From positions 248,001-312,000 of the forward strand of contig JAANBB010000012.1 in assembly GCA_014621425.1 (NCBI GenBank): a stretch of 64,000 nucleotides of DNA. Direction: 5' to 3'. This document shows positions 22,296 through 34,482 of this stretch, one piece after another. Position numbers and translations under genes: made by a program. Under the pieces are notes generated by a model that made no database searches, was not told where the DNA came from, and was given only the letters and a program-made list of their open reading frames with translations. The stretch comes from Cylindrodendrum hubeiense (lineage: Eukaryota > Ascomycota > Sordariomycetes > Hypocreales > Nectriaceae). Every line of letters begins with the position of its first letter. The first letter of the stretch is position 1.

Positions 22296-23852
22296 ATTGA
22301 CGATATGACACACGAAATATGACAATCCGGGAATGGGTTTGTGAAGAGGGGAAAATCTTTCGGGTGCAAATCACTGCTACGGTACGAGCTTCCCATCTAT
22401 AGAGCCTCTGGCAGAGCTGAAGGTTTAAATGTCGTCACGAAGCTAGCCCGATGGTTGGGCTAGCATTCCACCCAGCATTCCTGGCGACGAACCCGGTGGA
22501 AGCTTAAAACGGAGTCACCCAAACCGTTCGTGGCAATAAAGTGGGAAAGGGGCCTCGGCGAATCCAGGCCATTTCATAGCTCGCAAACAGCTTAGGGCTG
22601 TGGACTAGGCTTGGCTTAAAAACAAGCTTCGTCTCGTTTCCGGAACGATGAATCACCTCGGATCACAGCTTCTAGAGCCTCACAGCTTCTATCCATATTG
22701 CATAGGTCGCCAAAGGAAAGTTTGGATACCGTTAAGCCTTCGTATTCTAGCATATTGACCACGCGGTGCACCCCTGATGCAGCGAGGTCGGGCTTTGTGG
22801 CGGGGTGTTGGTTGTCAATTCGCGCTTCCAATGTGAGCTTCACGGACACGCCGCTCTGCTTGTGCCAGAAGAAGAACCCACGCGAGCGTGGGGAGCTGAA
22901 CCAGGTCTTAGATCGATGAATGCGATAGAGATGGGCAAGCCGCATCAGTCCGAGACATGAAATAGATAAGGACGGAAGGTTGGCGATCTGTGCTTGGAAT
23001 GGCCGTTTCCGGGACATCCACACAAACCGTGGGTCTGTTCTCCAGCACGATCAGAATGGCTGGTAACAGACCAGGCCCAGCCACAAAGGCATTGTCCTTC
23101 TATTCCCGAAAACAAGGATTTTTCAGCTTTGTCTCACACTAATTTGCACAAGGCTGTCACTCCCAATGCCATGCATGGTCTTAGACATGGTCTAGAATGT
23201 TCTCGTCGCATGGCCGCCAAACCTGGTCACTGGGTTTGTGTAATCATCCTACTGGGAAGAGTGGGGGGGGGCAGGGGAATAGCCACAGATTAGAAGGTCG
23301 GGCGGGTGGTGTTGTAGATTTATCTTTGAGCTCCATAGCTTTAGCTGTTGTGTTTCCCAGTGATAACCTTCTGCCCCCCCCCCCCCCCCCCGAAGACTAG
23401 CCGTTGTGTAGTCCGCGCTCGCCACTCTCCACGACGGTGCAGGTGGCAAAGAGTTACAACAATGCACGCAACAGATCATCCATATCCGTCGAGGAATGAG
23501 ACTTCCCCAACGAGCCTGACGAGCCCTGAATAGCTGTTTGATCATGTACTATTGTAGATTGGTGCATTTTACTCTCTCGACTTTTGAACACTTTCCAACC
23601 TCTCACGTCACACAGTCACTTCATACTACCGATGTTTTCTGCTGAGACTCGAATCGCATTACTCTACGAACCATTTTCAATACCATGGCGGCATTCAAGA
23701 TCACGACATAATTTACCAAGCCACCCACTGGATTATTCTTCAGTAATACGAGGACCACTCCTCTCATATCTTTGACACAGTGTTGAATAGAATAACATTC
23801 TTGGATTAATTTTAACACACTTTTCGCAACATCGTTTGCGCTCCGGCACTAA
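22296..23852. other. Intergenic region with an 18-C homopolymer
   Basis: Upstream region of the glycosyltransferase gene. It contains a G-run near 23264-23272 and a C18 run at 23374-23391. A 135-codon frame on the minus strand (22616-23023) has no recognisable domain and was not accepted. Confidence 0.5.
23374..23391. repeat. Homopolymer of 18 C
   Basis: An uninterrupted run of C between ctg and gaagactag. Its length may be imprecise in sequencing. Confidence 0.9.
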
Positions 23853-24832
23853 TTAGCTTGGAGCCTCGTGAATGCGACTCTGTTGCCCATGCAGTTCATG
23901 CAATGGGTACTGTGTGTGCGGCAGTCTCTGATAATAATCCTGATCCATCCTTGAAGCTAACACCGAGGGAGTCAACGTTCCTGTCGTGGAATCCTCTTGC
24001 TTCGGCTCCTCCGGTGATATCAATGTCCCCTGATTTTCACGGCGCTTTCGGAGGTGCTTTCTGATAAAGAAGCCTATTCCTGCCAACAGCCCTAATCCAC
24101 CGACTGTCGCCGCGACGGCGATGCCCACCAGAGCGCCCTTGGAAGGTGATTTGTCGTCATTGCCATTAGAATCAGAGGACGCCGTCGATGAAGCGCTTTT
24201 ATCACTCTGACCTCCGCTACTGGAGCTCGGGGTTTTCGTCGATGCCGCACTCGCCGTGGTTGAGCTTTCCGCACTCGTCGTAGCTGAGCTCTCCGCGCTT
24301 TGGTTGCTGGAGTCGTCTGCACTTCTTGTTGGTGCTGCGTCCTCCGTATTTGAGCTGTCCGAGCTCGTGATGTTGAAATAGTGAGAGTCTATCCCCCCAA
24401 CTTTTCCGGAGATGTCGAAGAGCCGGAGGTAGTACACGTTGCTTAAGGTCTTGTCGAAGCCATCGGAGAAGTTATTTAGGGAGACGGTCCATGTGAAATT
24501 TGTCCTGTCCGGCACCGCTTCGGCGTTGGCTACGTTGATCGACCAGTTAGTCCAAGTCCATCCGAGTTGTTGACATCTGATTTATCCTTACTAATAATAT
24601 CCGCCCACTTATCTCCAGGCAGGTTATTGTAGGCGTCCTCTTGCTGTACGATAATACTCGCATTCTCGTAGTCCATCTCCCATTGTATGTCTAGCTTCTG
24701 GCCGATTTCGTAGATTGGGTTATCGCGGTAGTCCCGGGTTGGCCCCGAGTCGGGAGGCCGAAGGAAGCGAGTCTCGCCGTGTGCATTGGCGGAGAGAAGC
24801 AAGAGAAGAGCAAGGCGAAGGAAGGAATCCAT
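23853..24832 (-). CDS. Single-pass type I membrane protein, Ser/Thr-rich
   Basis: Two exons, 24832-24592 and 24529-23853, joined in phase 1 over a 62-bp intron with a good branch site (ggactaact) and acceptor acgtag, 305 residues. Signal peptide MDSFLRLALLLLLSANAHG. The ectodomain begins RFLRPPDSGPTRDYRDNPIY and has a Trp-rich beta-type core (LDIQWEMDYEN; NFTWTVSLNNF; SNVYYLRLFD; HYFNI). A Ser/Thr-rich stalk (about 145-210) follows, then one transmembrane helix (GALVGIAVAATVGGLGLLAG) with a basic stop-transfer RKHLRKRR and a 60-residue cytosolic tail. Similar fungal surface proteins are common and mostly uncharacterised; cell-wall sensing is a guess. Without the intron the frame ends at a TAG, so splicing is needed. 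Confidence 0.82.
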
Positions 24833-26036
24833 GATGGATTGATGATTCCACAGTCTAGAGGATCAGGACCCGCATTCGAGGCAGTGTTTGTATGAGGGAG
24901 AGTGGCCGGTCTTAATCGCATTGGACTTGAACTGCTGGGCTGGGCTGGGGTCTGGGGATATAACCGATGTGCTAATCTGTACTTTCAGCCCCTTCTCTCA
25001 GCCCTAAGGCCTTGATCTCATATTCAACACGCCCGGGTGGAAACCTCCGTTTTGCCTGCCGAAGATGCGCCAGCGTGATTGGTGGGCAGTTTCGGCGCCA
25101 TCCATCTCATCCTACTAGTGCTGACGTTAACCGCTGTCATTTGGGCTTTCCGGACGATACCCGCCGCCACTGGATCGCGAGTGGTGTACAGATGTCCATT
25201 TCAAAAGTCTTTGCCAGTGCTAAAAGCGCCATCTCCATTCATCCTTGTCGGTTACCTGAGGTACATTCGAATGCACACCAGATTTCTTCAGGCATTCACT
25301 ACAATCGCTATAACTTCAGGGGGTTCAGGGACTGTAGGGGAAAAGCTAGTGATGCATGGCGCACTATAATCTCTGGGCTTCCAGGCCTTGTGGAAGAAGA
25401 GATGTACTTGATGTATTTATCCTTGGATTGATTGGTTGCCTTGATCTCATTGCTTTTTCTTGGGCAAAGACTTTTGAAATGGACATCTGTAAACAATGTA
25501 CGAGAGGCTCCATATTTAGCCCTGCATGTTTCGGGCCCTGCAGCCCGCTTAATTAAGGATTTAACTCGCCAACCGCCCTCCGTCGTAGGGACTTCGGTAT
25601 CTGTTCAGTGGATCCTAATCGGTGAGAATGCCCATATCTAGCACTTTGTTCCCTGGAACAGAGCATTCGGTCCTAGCGCCTGCATCTAGGTTTCGGCACC
25701 AGCGACAGCCGGCGAGAACAGCAAGGTCTCTCATAGGCTCGGATACATATGCAAGGGCGATCGAATTTAAAATCTGGAGCCCCTGCGGTATACGAGGTTC
25801 AGCTGTCCCAAACCGGGCATTTCCTTCAACGCGATTGCTACGTGGTGTTAGGAGGTTCCAGCGCAGGATTTTTGTCGGACCCACGATGACGGGTCTTTGG
25901 CATGACGATGAATTGTGTCTAAGATTTGTCCACGCAAGAACAGATGGTAACAGGGGATATATACGGTCCTCCCCGAGAGCTTCAACCCAGGTACCGGTTT
26001 TTCCTGCATCTTGTCTACTTTTGTAACCTCGACGAC
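24833..26036. other. Divergent intergenic region
   Basis: Between the membrane protein (minus) and the GH71 gene (plus). Several frames of 60-140 codons on both strands overlap each other without domain support. No gene was accepted. Confidence 0.5.
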
Positions 26037-27764
26037 ATGTATCCAAGCATGTATCTCTGGGCCTGGATTATCGTCGGCGCCAATGCGCTGGCTTGTCTGA
26101 TCCCCAAAGATACAACAGAAAAACCAGTGTAAGAGACCAGAAAACCGCGATTTGTTTTGTCTATCTGCTTACCTATTTAGCTTTGCTCATTACATGGTGT
26201 GTGGTGAAGCTGTGGAAATCTGCTCGAATTCTAATTCGTGTAGGTCGGCACCGTCGAGAACGAGCACTGCCGCAAAGATATTGTTGATGCTCAGAATCTG
26301 GGTATCGACGCTTTTGCAGTCAATTTCAGTATGTTTGATGCTGTATTCATTCCTGAAGCTGTGCTAACTCGCGTTAGATCAATATGCATCATGGTCAAAT
26401 ACGACTGTCGATCGGCTGTTTGACAACGCAGATGAACTAGGGTTCAAGATATTCTTCTCCTTTGACATGTCAGGCAGCTACTTCTCTGATCCTGGCCAAT
26501 ACGCTGAGTATCTTGGTCGCTACTTAACGCGGACATCGTACTACACATATAAAGGTAAGCTGGTCTTCCATTGACAGCAGGTCAATAGCAGGCCAATAAC
26601 TTACATCATTTAGATGTACCGCTTCTGAGCACCTTTGGAGTAGGTTTAGGCTGAACATCAGATGAGATTGCAGACACTAATATTTTGGTGTAGGGCGAGT
26701 TGGTGACCGGTGATCAGTGGAAGGGGCTCAGAAACGAAATCGGCAATATTTTAATTATTCCGTCGTTTTACGAAGCCACTCCGTCTTCTACCTTCTTCAA
26801 TGAGTACAGCGAGCTTGTGTGTGGTCTTGCCTATCCATTCAACTCATATATGCTAACCGAATTAGGATGGCATTTTCAACTGGAACTCTTGGCCTAAAGT
26901 TACGGACGGAAAGGTTGTCGTGTCTGCGGCTGATGACATCACATTCCAGACAGCGGCCAAGAGTGCCAGTAAGCTGTTCATGATGGGTGTCTCACCTCTA
27001 CAGTTCAAGCATATTGATTCCTCTAACAATTGGTATCGCAGAGGCGAAGAGAATCTTGAATTTCGCCTTGAGCAGGTATTAGAACTGCAGCCAGATATGC
27101 TTGAACTTCAGACATGGAATGACGCTGGAGAGAGCCACTACATGGGGAATATTTGGCCAGAGGCACTGGGAGGAAGTGTGATTCCAACATATACCGATGG
27201 ATATGACCATACAGGCTATTGGGAAATTCTTCCATCATTTATTCAGGCCTGGAAGCGAGGAGATACAAGCACTGCCAGTATGGTCCCGACCAATGGTGCA
27301 GTTGCTCAGGGCGTCTTTTGGCACCATACACTACTAACAACAGCTGATTGTTCTTTGGATACTCTTCAAAAGCCTGATGGCATCGACAACATCAACAATG
27401 TGGTAACGGTATGCGGATGCGACTCTGTCTTCGTGGAATTGATATGGAACTGATTTTATATCTAGGGCGTCATTCTTGTGGCCGAAGGTCAGACAGACCT
27501 TACTATTTCTGCCTCGAGCGGTTCAACGGTTCTGGGCACACAAAGCCTTATCCCAGGATTCAATAAGTTCTCATTTGGGGAAATAACAACAGGGACAGTA
27601 AGCGTCCAGGTTCTGAGCGGAGATACTGTGGTGGTTGACGGATCCGGGCCCATCCAAGTAAGTAATTTCAGTGTCCTAGCTTCGTCAGATGCTAACAAGG
27701 CTAGGTTGTCGACACGAGCCCCGTGTGTAACTACAATTTTCAAGTGGTAGGTCTTTCAGCATGA
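26037..27764 (+). CDS. GH71 alpha-1,3-glucanase (mutanase), nine exons
   Basis: Exons 26037-26128, 26181-26196, 26244-26328, 26378-26554, 26614-26639, 26694-26816, 26866-27408, 27466-27657 and 27705-27764 all join in frame to 437 residues. Two exons are only 16 and 26 nt long. Signal peptide MYPSMYLWAWIIVGANALA (a second ATG 12 bp later is equally possible). The opening VFAHYMVGTVENEHCRKDI is the hallmark start of GH71, followed by GIDAFAVNF, FKIFFSFDMSG with the conserved Asp, FYEATPSS, DGIFNWNSW and LQTWNDAGESHYMG, all characteristic. The enzyme cleaves alpha-1,3-glucan of fungal walls, for example at cell separation or when using stored glucan. A C-terminal beta-rich part (GVILVAEGQTDLTISA) is present, with no separate CBM24 module. 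Confidence 0.92.
26181..26196 (+). other. 16-nt micro-exon of the GH71 gene
   Basis: It encodes the FAHYM core between acceptor acctatttag and donor gtgtgtgg. Without it the GH71 signature is broken. Confidence 0.8.
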
Positions 27765-28327
27765 GCTGAGACCTATTACGTAACTATTAGTTTCTTGGCT
27801 ATATCGGTTTCATTGCTGTACATCAAAGGGATTTTGTTTCTGAAAACAGTATGAGGTGAACAAGTAGTGATGGATATTACTATGGGCTCATGTATCATCT
27901 TTCAGGTTTCTAGAGTTGGGATATTCGTCACAATACGCACTTAACCTGATAGATCGGCATCTGCTTCAGACCATAGAGGAATACGAGGCTCCAGACCGTT
28001 GCTATTTCTCAGCTTAGCTGTCCCTTTAAAGAAAGTATGTATGATGAGCGCCTTGTGTACAACTAGTTTACAGTCACGATGCTTGTTTGCGGATTGGCGT
28101 GTAACTCAGAACATAATATTCAATGATGATTAAAATAAACGATAACATACTTATCGTTCCCGTAATCTCCCTCGCATTGAAATCCCAGAAACGCGTTAGG
28201 CTCTACCTAAGGCACTAGTCTCACACCTAAAACCTCTCCATCTCGCCATCTCTGTCTGAGATGCGAAGCGCATCTAGACGGTGATGTCCTCCTTTTCTAA
28301 TACTGCACGGTGAAGAGATTCCGGCCC
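27765..28327. other. Convergent intergenic region
   Basis: 3' flanks of the GH71 gene and the gene on the minus strand. AT-rich; nothing else was seen. Confidence 0.55.
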
Positions 28328-30570
28328 TTAAGATTCACTTGGGCTGTTGGGTGGCTTTCGTGATTTCAGTTTGAGGATGCGCCTGTGCCCGAAGGGGTTG
28401 TGTTCCGATTGAACTTCAAGTTGGAACGGATTCCGGGTCCCACTTTGTAGTCTGTGGAGCAATGTTAGCTGCTGGCGACGTTGAATAGAATAACACTTAC
28501 GTCTTCGCAGGTTGAATATTAGGGTTAATTACATCCACAACGCCTTGTGCGTCTAGCACATCAGGGATCAAGGAGTCTCGAATATTCATAATGCTCGTTG
28601 CAAGACTCACAGCAACCTCATTTACTCTCCCCATATCCCCTACAGCAGGATCAGTCATCATCCACTCCACTAAGCGACGTGGGAGCTTAGTGAGGGAGAG
28701 CTCTTGTGCCTCTTTGTTACGAGGCAGATATATTTGTAGCTGGTTGTCTTTCTCCTCGATGTGCAGGTCGCCCTTGAAGCCCTCGTTGATAGGATGATCA
28801 TCATCTGACGTCAAATAAAACCGTGTGTAAATGCCATCTGTCTGAAAGAACTGCGTCTGTTCTATTTTCTCGCAGAAAGTTCTTGTACTTTCAACACTCT
28901 TTACTCTGGGACTGTGGAAGTGATTTGCAATACTATGAAACATCGTCAGTGGTTCGTAAAGTACGTCATATCGAAGAGACCAACCGTAGAAGACCAAAAG
29001 CCTTTTGAAGCGAGAAGTTTTGGGCCAGGAGTTCGGGATTATCGCTTTGGAGATAACTGGTCTCTGTGACATTCCAGGACAAGTATCTGCGCTCAAGATC
29101 AGCCCACACTATCAACGGCTCGAGACGCCAGATGTCGTGGGGACTAAAGTCGAGAGTCTCCACCTTGTCAATGAAGTGAGATTGAAGGAGCTTTCGATCA
29201 GCGATGAAAAACGGTGCACTTGCCGAGCGAAGGTAAACACGGCCTTCTGGAGTCCTCACTGGGAACACAAGACTTGCGCGGAAATTCATTGGGTTCAAGA
29301 ACATCCCATACCGAGGAATGGATTCGTTTAATGACCACAGTTCGGTTTTCATCTGATTAACAGATAGTCTTTTCGGATCCAGGGAGAGAAACTCCTTGTA
29401 AGCAATCCCGTAGCTATACTTAGGGATTTTCAAAAAATCGACAAAGAAAGCCTCAAGGTCTTTGTAGTGCTCGCTTAAATCGATCTTTTCGGGAATAGTA
29501 GCCCCAGGAGCCCAGACACAGTCACACGGTCTGTACCATGCAATTGAATCGCCCTCTACGAGTGCAATACGAGGTAAGTCGTCGAAAGTAGTCCTATTAG
29601 GCCAGTTAGTAAGTAGCCCGTCTAAAGTAAAGTGCCGTATACCTCATTCTCTCAGCATCATCATCCGAGACGTTCAATGTAACCTTCAATGCCCCGTTGT
29701 AATATCCAGGTATAAGGTAGAACCATTTTGATTGGTTTGGAGCTTGAAGCGAATCAAGGGACTCTAGCACATCGCTCCAAGTGTAACCGCTGGTTAATTT
29801 GAGCGTTGACTGGAAGAAGGATCTCAAAAGCATGACTTCATCGTCAGTGGCTTTCCAAGTATCCGACGTCAGATTTATGTTTCTCTTTGACGGGTGCTCC
29901 CTTAGGCCATCTAGTACGCAGATGCTAGGCTTGTTCCATAAAATAGACGAATATAAGAGCTCGTTCTCTTCAAAGGCCCCCCTAGGGCATCTTAGTTTGG
30001 TTAAGTGGACTGCGCAAAAGCAGGTACTCACCTGACCTTCTGTCGCAGAGCTGATGCATTGCTGGAAATCTCGCACAGTTCATGGATGCGGACGTATATC
30101 TCCAAAATCCTATGTGGGCCTTTTACTCTTTTGCCTCTATTTGATCGTTGAATAAAGTAAAGAAGGTCGAGGTAGAAGTCCAAGTTCTCCTGAGCTTTGA
30201 CGCCGAGGGTATGTTCGAGGAATCCCCACGGTCCTAAGCCTTGGTTACGTTTGAGAGGCAGCTGCAATTTGATGAAAGGGAACATCTCATTCTCTTCCAT
30301 GTATGCATCACGAAGAGACAGAAGCTTTCGTACTGGAATGTAAGTTTTCGAGAGTGGCCACTGCTCCCCACCCTCACAGAGAACTTTGACATTCTTCAAG
30401 GTCGCTATTGTAAACGGATTTTTAGCTGCCAATGCTCCATCCCTGTCCCATGCAGTTCGTAGGAAGGACAAGAAATCCTCAGGATGGGTTGATGCAATGG
30501 TGAGGCATTTTTCTATGTCGGGAGGGGAGAGATATGCTTCTTGAATCTGATTCGCTCCTTGAGTCTGCAT
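28328..30570 (-). CDS. Large accessory protein, probable C-terminal half of a fungal ATPase-tail (NOV/sacsin-like) protein
   Basis: Exons 30570-30032, 29981-29643, 29593-28985, 28932-28501 and 28451-28328 splice in frame (introns about 50 bp) to 680 residues starting MQTQGANQIQEAYLSPPDIE. No signal peptide or membrane helix. Segments such as NVKVLCEGGEQWPL, PFIKLQLPL, WGFLEHTLGVKAQENLDFYL, ALKVTLNVSDDDAERMR, CVWAPGA and FFIADRKLL..F resemble the C-terminal region of large fungal proteins that carry an Hsp90-type ATPase domain at their N-terminus. That ATPase domain is absent here. Frame continuity extends upstream to about 31000 but is broken by a TGA (30659-30661), so this is probably a 5'-truncated remnant that may still make a shorter protein. 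The family link is from memory and uncertain. Function unknown. Confidence 0.6.
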
Positions 30571-31586
30571 TTTTGCCTTCTTCAAACATATTAGAACTGT
30601 CTCCAGATTTAACAGTATGGACTCACTACTCGCCCTTGTGGTTTCTTGATAGCTATGTCAGAATTTGTGCGATTTTTCCGAAGGTCTTAGGCGGGGTTGA
30701 AGCGGATCCTTAGTCAGTTCATACAGCCAATAATCATAAGATGTCTTTTCAACCTCTGGCCACATGACTAAGCAATTGACATTGACAAAGTCTTGTTTGT
30801 GTATACTGTGCGCGATTTGAATTATCAAAGAGTCCTTGCAGTATGAAAACTCTTTCACTGGGCTGTTACATGACGAGTGGGTTTTATTTGGAGCTCTCAA
30901 TGCAGTGCTGTTCGATCGGCAGTGAAGCATTGAACAGTGGAGCGAGCCGTCCACTTTCAAGCACTGTCCAGTGCCGAATAACAGCAGAAGCAGACTGGCG
31001 TCGTCGGATAGCCAGGAAGAATTGCCAACAGTAAGACAAGTCATCGCGCCATGCCTGTGCAACCAGGGAAAGCTCCTGAGCGGCACAGAACTGCGGTTGT
31101 TTCAGGCCTCAACGACTTTCTTGATAATCTTTTATGTCCTGTGGCCCAACTGGAAGAAGACTGGTATAAGTACGACCGCGGCAAAGAGTTCGGCGATTAA
31201 GCACAGCCCTCCCGCTCAAGTTCGCTTGTAGAGAGTATGGCTTAGATTGGCCCAATTGTCTTGAGGCGTATCGATCAAGGTGGGATTGAAATGCACCATC
31301 ACGTCACATCACTGGAAGAATGAATGCAGTGAAATCTCCAAACCCAATGGGCTGGCGCATATCAGTGTTAGTGCGGGGCAGATATGCCCCTTGGTTTATT
31401 GAGAAGGCGGCCCGTGGTCTCACGTATGTCCTGGTGTGCTCAAGGCAGATTTCCCTCTTCCGTTCCATTTTCATCTCACCCCCTCACCCGATTCTTTCGT
31501 CCTCAAACCCCGCGTTTCGACTTTATTTCTCAGTCGTCCTTCCATCTCCTCAGCTCCTGTCTTTTACGGCTAGCAGAATACTCTGG
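30571..31586. other. Divergent region with probable decayed 5' part of the minus-strand gene
   Basis: On the minus strand the reading frame of the 680-aa gene continues upstream (QETTRASSES, then a TGA, then LYELTKDPLQPRLRP and further to about 30800), consistent with lost 5' coding sequence. A 49-codon frame on the plus strand at 31051-31200 ends WYKYDRGKEFGD but has no other support. Confidence 0.45.
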
Positions 31587-33578
31587 ATGGCAGCCCCTGC
31601 TTTTGGATTTTCAGCTGGCGATTTTATCAGTGCTGTAAAGCTCATCGCCGACGTCAGCAAAGCACTTAGAGATACTGGCGGTGCTGCTGACAACTACTGC
31701 GAGGTCATCGCAGAGCTGAGCCTACTGAAAGGCGTGCTCACGCAGTTGCAGTCACAACAAGCAGATGCGACATCGCGGCCCAGCCGAAGCAATAATGACC
31801 CTTTTGCGAGCTATGCAAGGTAGCAGGCGGGGCTTACTTTATCAGGCCTTTCGGATTTTCTGAATCTCATCTCCAAATTTCATGCCAAGTTAGGCCCCCC
31901 AAGGTCCGCTGCATGGTATCGTGGTGTTGGTAAGAAAGCTCAGTGGGCGCTCTCGTATGCGAAGGAGGTAGATAATCTACGCTCGAGGGTTGGAACGCAG
32001 TTACATACCCTCAGTATCCTCACTCAGCTTCAGGAACGGTATGTACTTTGCATAGTGGCCCTTTCATCATCGAGATTGCGTGCTAACAGCCTCATGCTTG
32101 TAGTTCGGGTGCGGCCATCGAAACCTTGGACGCCAAACTCAACGAAGTGAAGTTTCAGAATAACGAGGTCTTGCGAGTATGCCTAAAGTGGGACACGCAT
32201 ATGGATAAATTGGCAACCCCGACACATCTTCTGAAGAATCACCAAATGACATCAACAAACTCCAGGGCCGAAGGAACTAATCTGGTTCCATACCATGACA
32301 ATGATGGCACTGTTTCGAAAGACCAGAGAACATTTAACTCTATTACTCAGAGGAAATTCAATTCTCTTGCCACCAGCGTCGATCAAGATGTCGAGGTAAG
32401 CGTCAAATCTCAACTGGGCTATACAAATGGATGGGGTTCATTAATAAAGAAAATAGAACTACTATCGGGCATCGAGGGGAATATTGAATCCTGCATCCTC
32501 AACTATTGTCTACCCAATTCATGCCACACAATCCCCAGAATATCAAGGTGCCATATCTCACTACACACAACAAGGGCATGTGGTTCAACAGCAAGACACT
32601 ATCTCGGAGCTTTTGTTAAAATTGTATGTGTAAACGCTGACATGAGTGTATCTAAGTCGCATCTAACATCGGATGATAGGGTGCGCGCTATCGTGCACGA
32701 CTTGCGAAACCTAGTCCTTCGGGCATGGTTGTTCTTCCCGCATCTTATGACATTGTATCGTTGCCTTTCAACAGCCATTGTGATGCCACCGATGCTCGTC
32801 ATAGCAGAAAGTATCAACTTTGAGGATGTGTTGGGACGAAAGTTCACATTGCGATACGACTTTTATAAGCATTGGCCAGTAAGGGAGATTTATGAGGGTT
32901 GTGGTCATCTACTAACTTAATATCAGAACTTCAACACATTTCTTCATCACCAATTTCGGAACTGTCCCGGTGAGAAGTACGTCACCAAAGGGCAGTACTA
33001 TATCCTTGACTCCCAGACAACTTACAATGTAGGCTTAAATACGGAGCTTGCGTGGCGGGCGATGGCCTTGCCTGGCTGCGAGATCTCTATGTCTGTCAAG
33101 TTAACGGGAACAATTTGGTCATTGGAGTATTACTATGAAATGCCCCAGACCGGAATGTGGTGGCAATTCGAAAGGAACTCCAGGCCAAGTAGCACTTTCA
33201 TGCCCAAAATGCAGCTTAACATATTCTTCATCGACCAGCGACACTAAACTGGGTCAGTCTACCAGCTACATCAACATCGTCGGGTCTCAGGAATTTCTCA
33301 AAGTTCAGTCCGTATTGCCATACCAACGATGGCCGCGCAGGCCCAGATCCGGTCAGAGTATACTTGGTATAGACAAACAAATCGCGGTTTTCAGAAAGGT
33401 TCACATCTCTATTTCGACGCCTAAAGTTACTTCTAGGAAACGGATACGTAGGATAGCCGTCGTTTGGATATGCTGTTGTTGCGATGCTGGCGGAATGCGA
33501 GTGAAGGTGGATTGTTGTCCAGGTTGTGGAATACCTCGGTGCCCATACTGCCCAGTACACAAGTTGAGGGTGAGATAA
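31587..33578 (+). pseudogene. Decayed fungal STAND-type N-domain / ubiquitin-like (ULD) protein
   Basis: Begins MAAPAFGFSAGDFISAVKL, the typical start of fungal NLR-like N-terminal helical proteins. After SYAR the frame meets TAG (31822-31824) but continues in the same frame with clearly homologous sequence (DFLNLISKFHAKLGP, KKAQWALSYAKEVDNLRSRV), so the stop is a lesion. An intron (32039-32103) is still intact. Near the end, FEDVLGRKFTLRYDFYKHWP, then (after intron 32879-32926) NCPGEKKV-like text reading NCPGEKYVTKGQYYILD, is the ULD module of these proteins. Then the frame shifts: CPRPECGG and CPKCSLTY, the expected zinc-ribbon tail, lie in another frame. Two independent lesions indicate a pseudogene. 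It sits head-to-head with the truncated 680-aa gene. Confidence 0.7.
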
Positions 33579-34482
33579 TTAGGTTTGCCGTACTGTCATT
33601 AGAGAATTAAATGGTAGATTAATCTAGTAGTAATTTATATATAATAGTTATAATACAGCCCAGCTCAGATCCGGCTGGTCTGGGATAGTAGTAATGAGGA
33701 TTAACTCTAGGTATAGTATTACAGCGCTACATCCCTATCACCATGTGCCCTTTCGGTGAAAATTCAGGTCTTCTTCATCCCATTCATTCATAGCCCCTAC
33801 AAGTGATAACCAGCCACGTACTACTTTGGGAGGCGATTCACCTTCCTCCTAGTCAGTGGTCCTACAGCCTGCCACTTTGGTGCAACAACAATACGTCTCA
33901 TCCATCTTTTTCCAGTCGCCTTGCATGATTTGATTGGGCTGATGGTCCCCGAACAAGGGAGCAATGGGACGGCGCGGCTTCGTTTAAAGCTCCATTCAAT
34001 CCCAGCCAAGCCGTAGGCTCACCCATGTGATAGAATATGCATAATTTAAACGACAACACTCTAATTGGACTCGCTAGAGATAGCCGAGGTGTATGTCCTT
34101 AGGATCCTTGTCTCTTTCCCGCCATCACCGAATCGGGGACTGACAGGGGAGAACAAAATGCCTCACCAGCGTCACGTCATCTCCTTTTCCTAAATCCCTG
34201 CCCAGATGGCCAGCCATGATTTCGATTTAGCCTTGAAATGAGCTCATTTCGTGATACTTCTCATTTCCCCTCCACAACTAAAACGCGTCGGTAGCTCGCA
34301 ATTAGTTGTATCATCAAATTACATTCACATCATTATTATCTACCATACAGGGCTCCTGAATCACCTTCCCTTCTTGTATCATCTCAAACCCCTTGAGTTT
34401 GACAGGGTCGATTCCTGGCGATGCTGCAGCTCGCCATGTAGAACGTTAAGTCGGCTGGCACCAAAACCAGACGAAACAGCCC
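33579..34482. other. Intergenic region
   Basis: An AT-rich stretch at 33600-33720, and no gene recognised. It is the 3' flank of the pseudogene and of the GPI-type protein gene. Confidence 0.55.

Noticed and set aside
22616..23023. 135-codon open frame on the minus strand
   Set aside because: No domain, signal peptide or splice support; composition typical of a chance frame.
23374..23391. C18 run as a functional element
   Set aside because: Simple homopolymer; more likely slippage or assembly imprecision than a regulatory site.
24980..26030. Several 60-140-codon frames on both strands
   Set aside because: They overlap one another and lack any recognisable motif; likely chance frames in the GH71 upstream region.
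31051..31200. 49-codon plus-strand frame ending KYDRGKEFGD
   Set aside because: Too short, no other support, and overlaps the decayed 5' part of the minus-strand gene.
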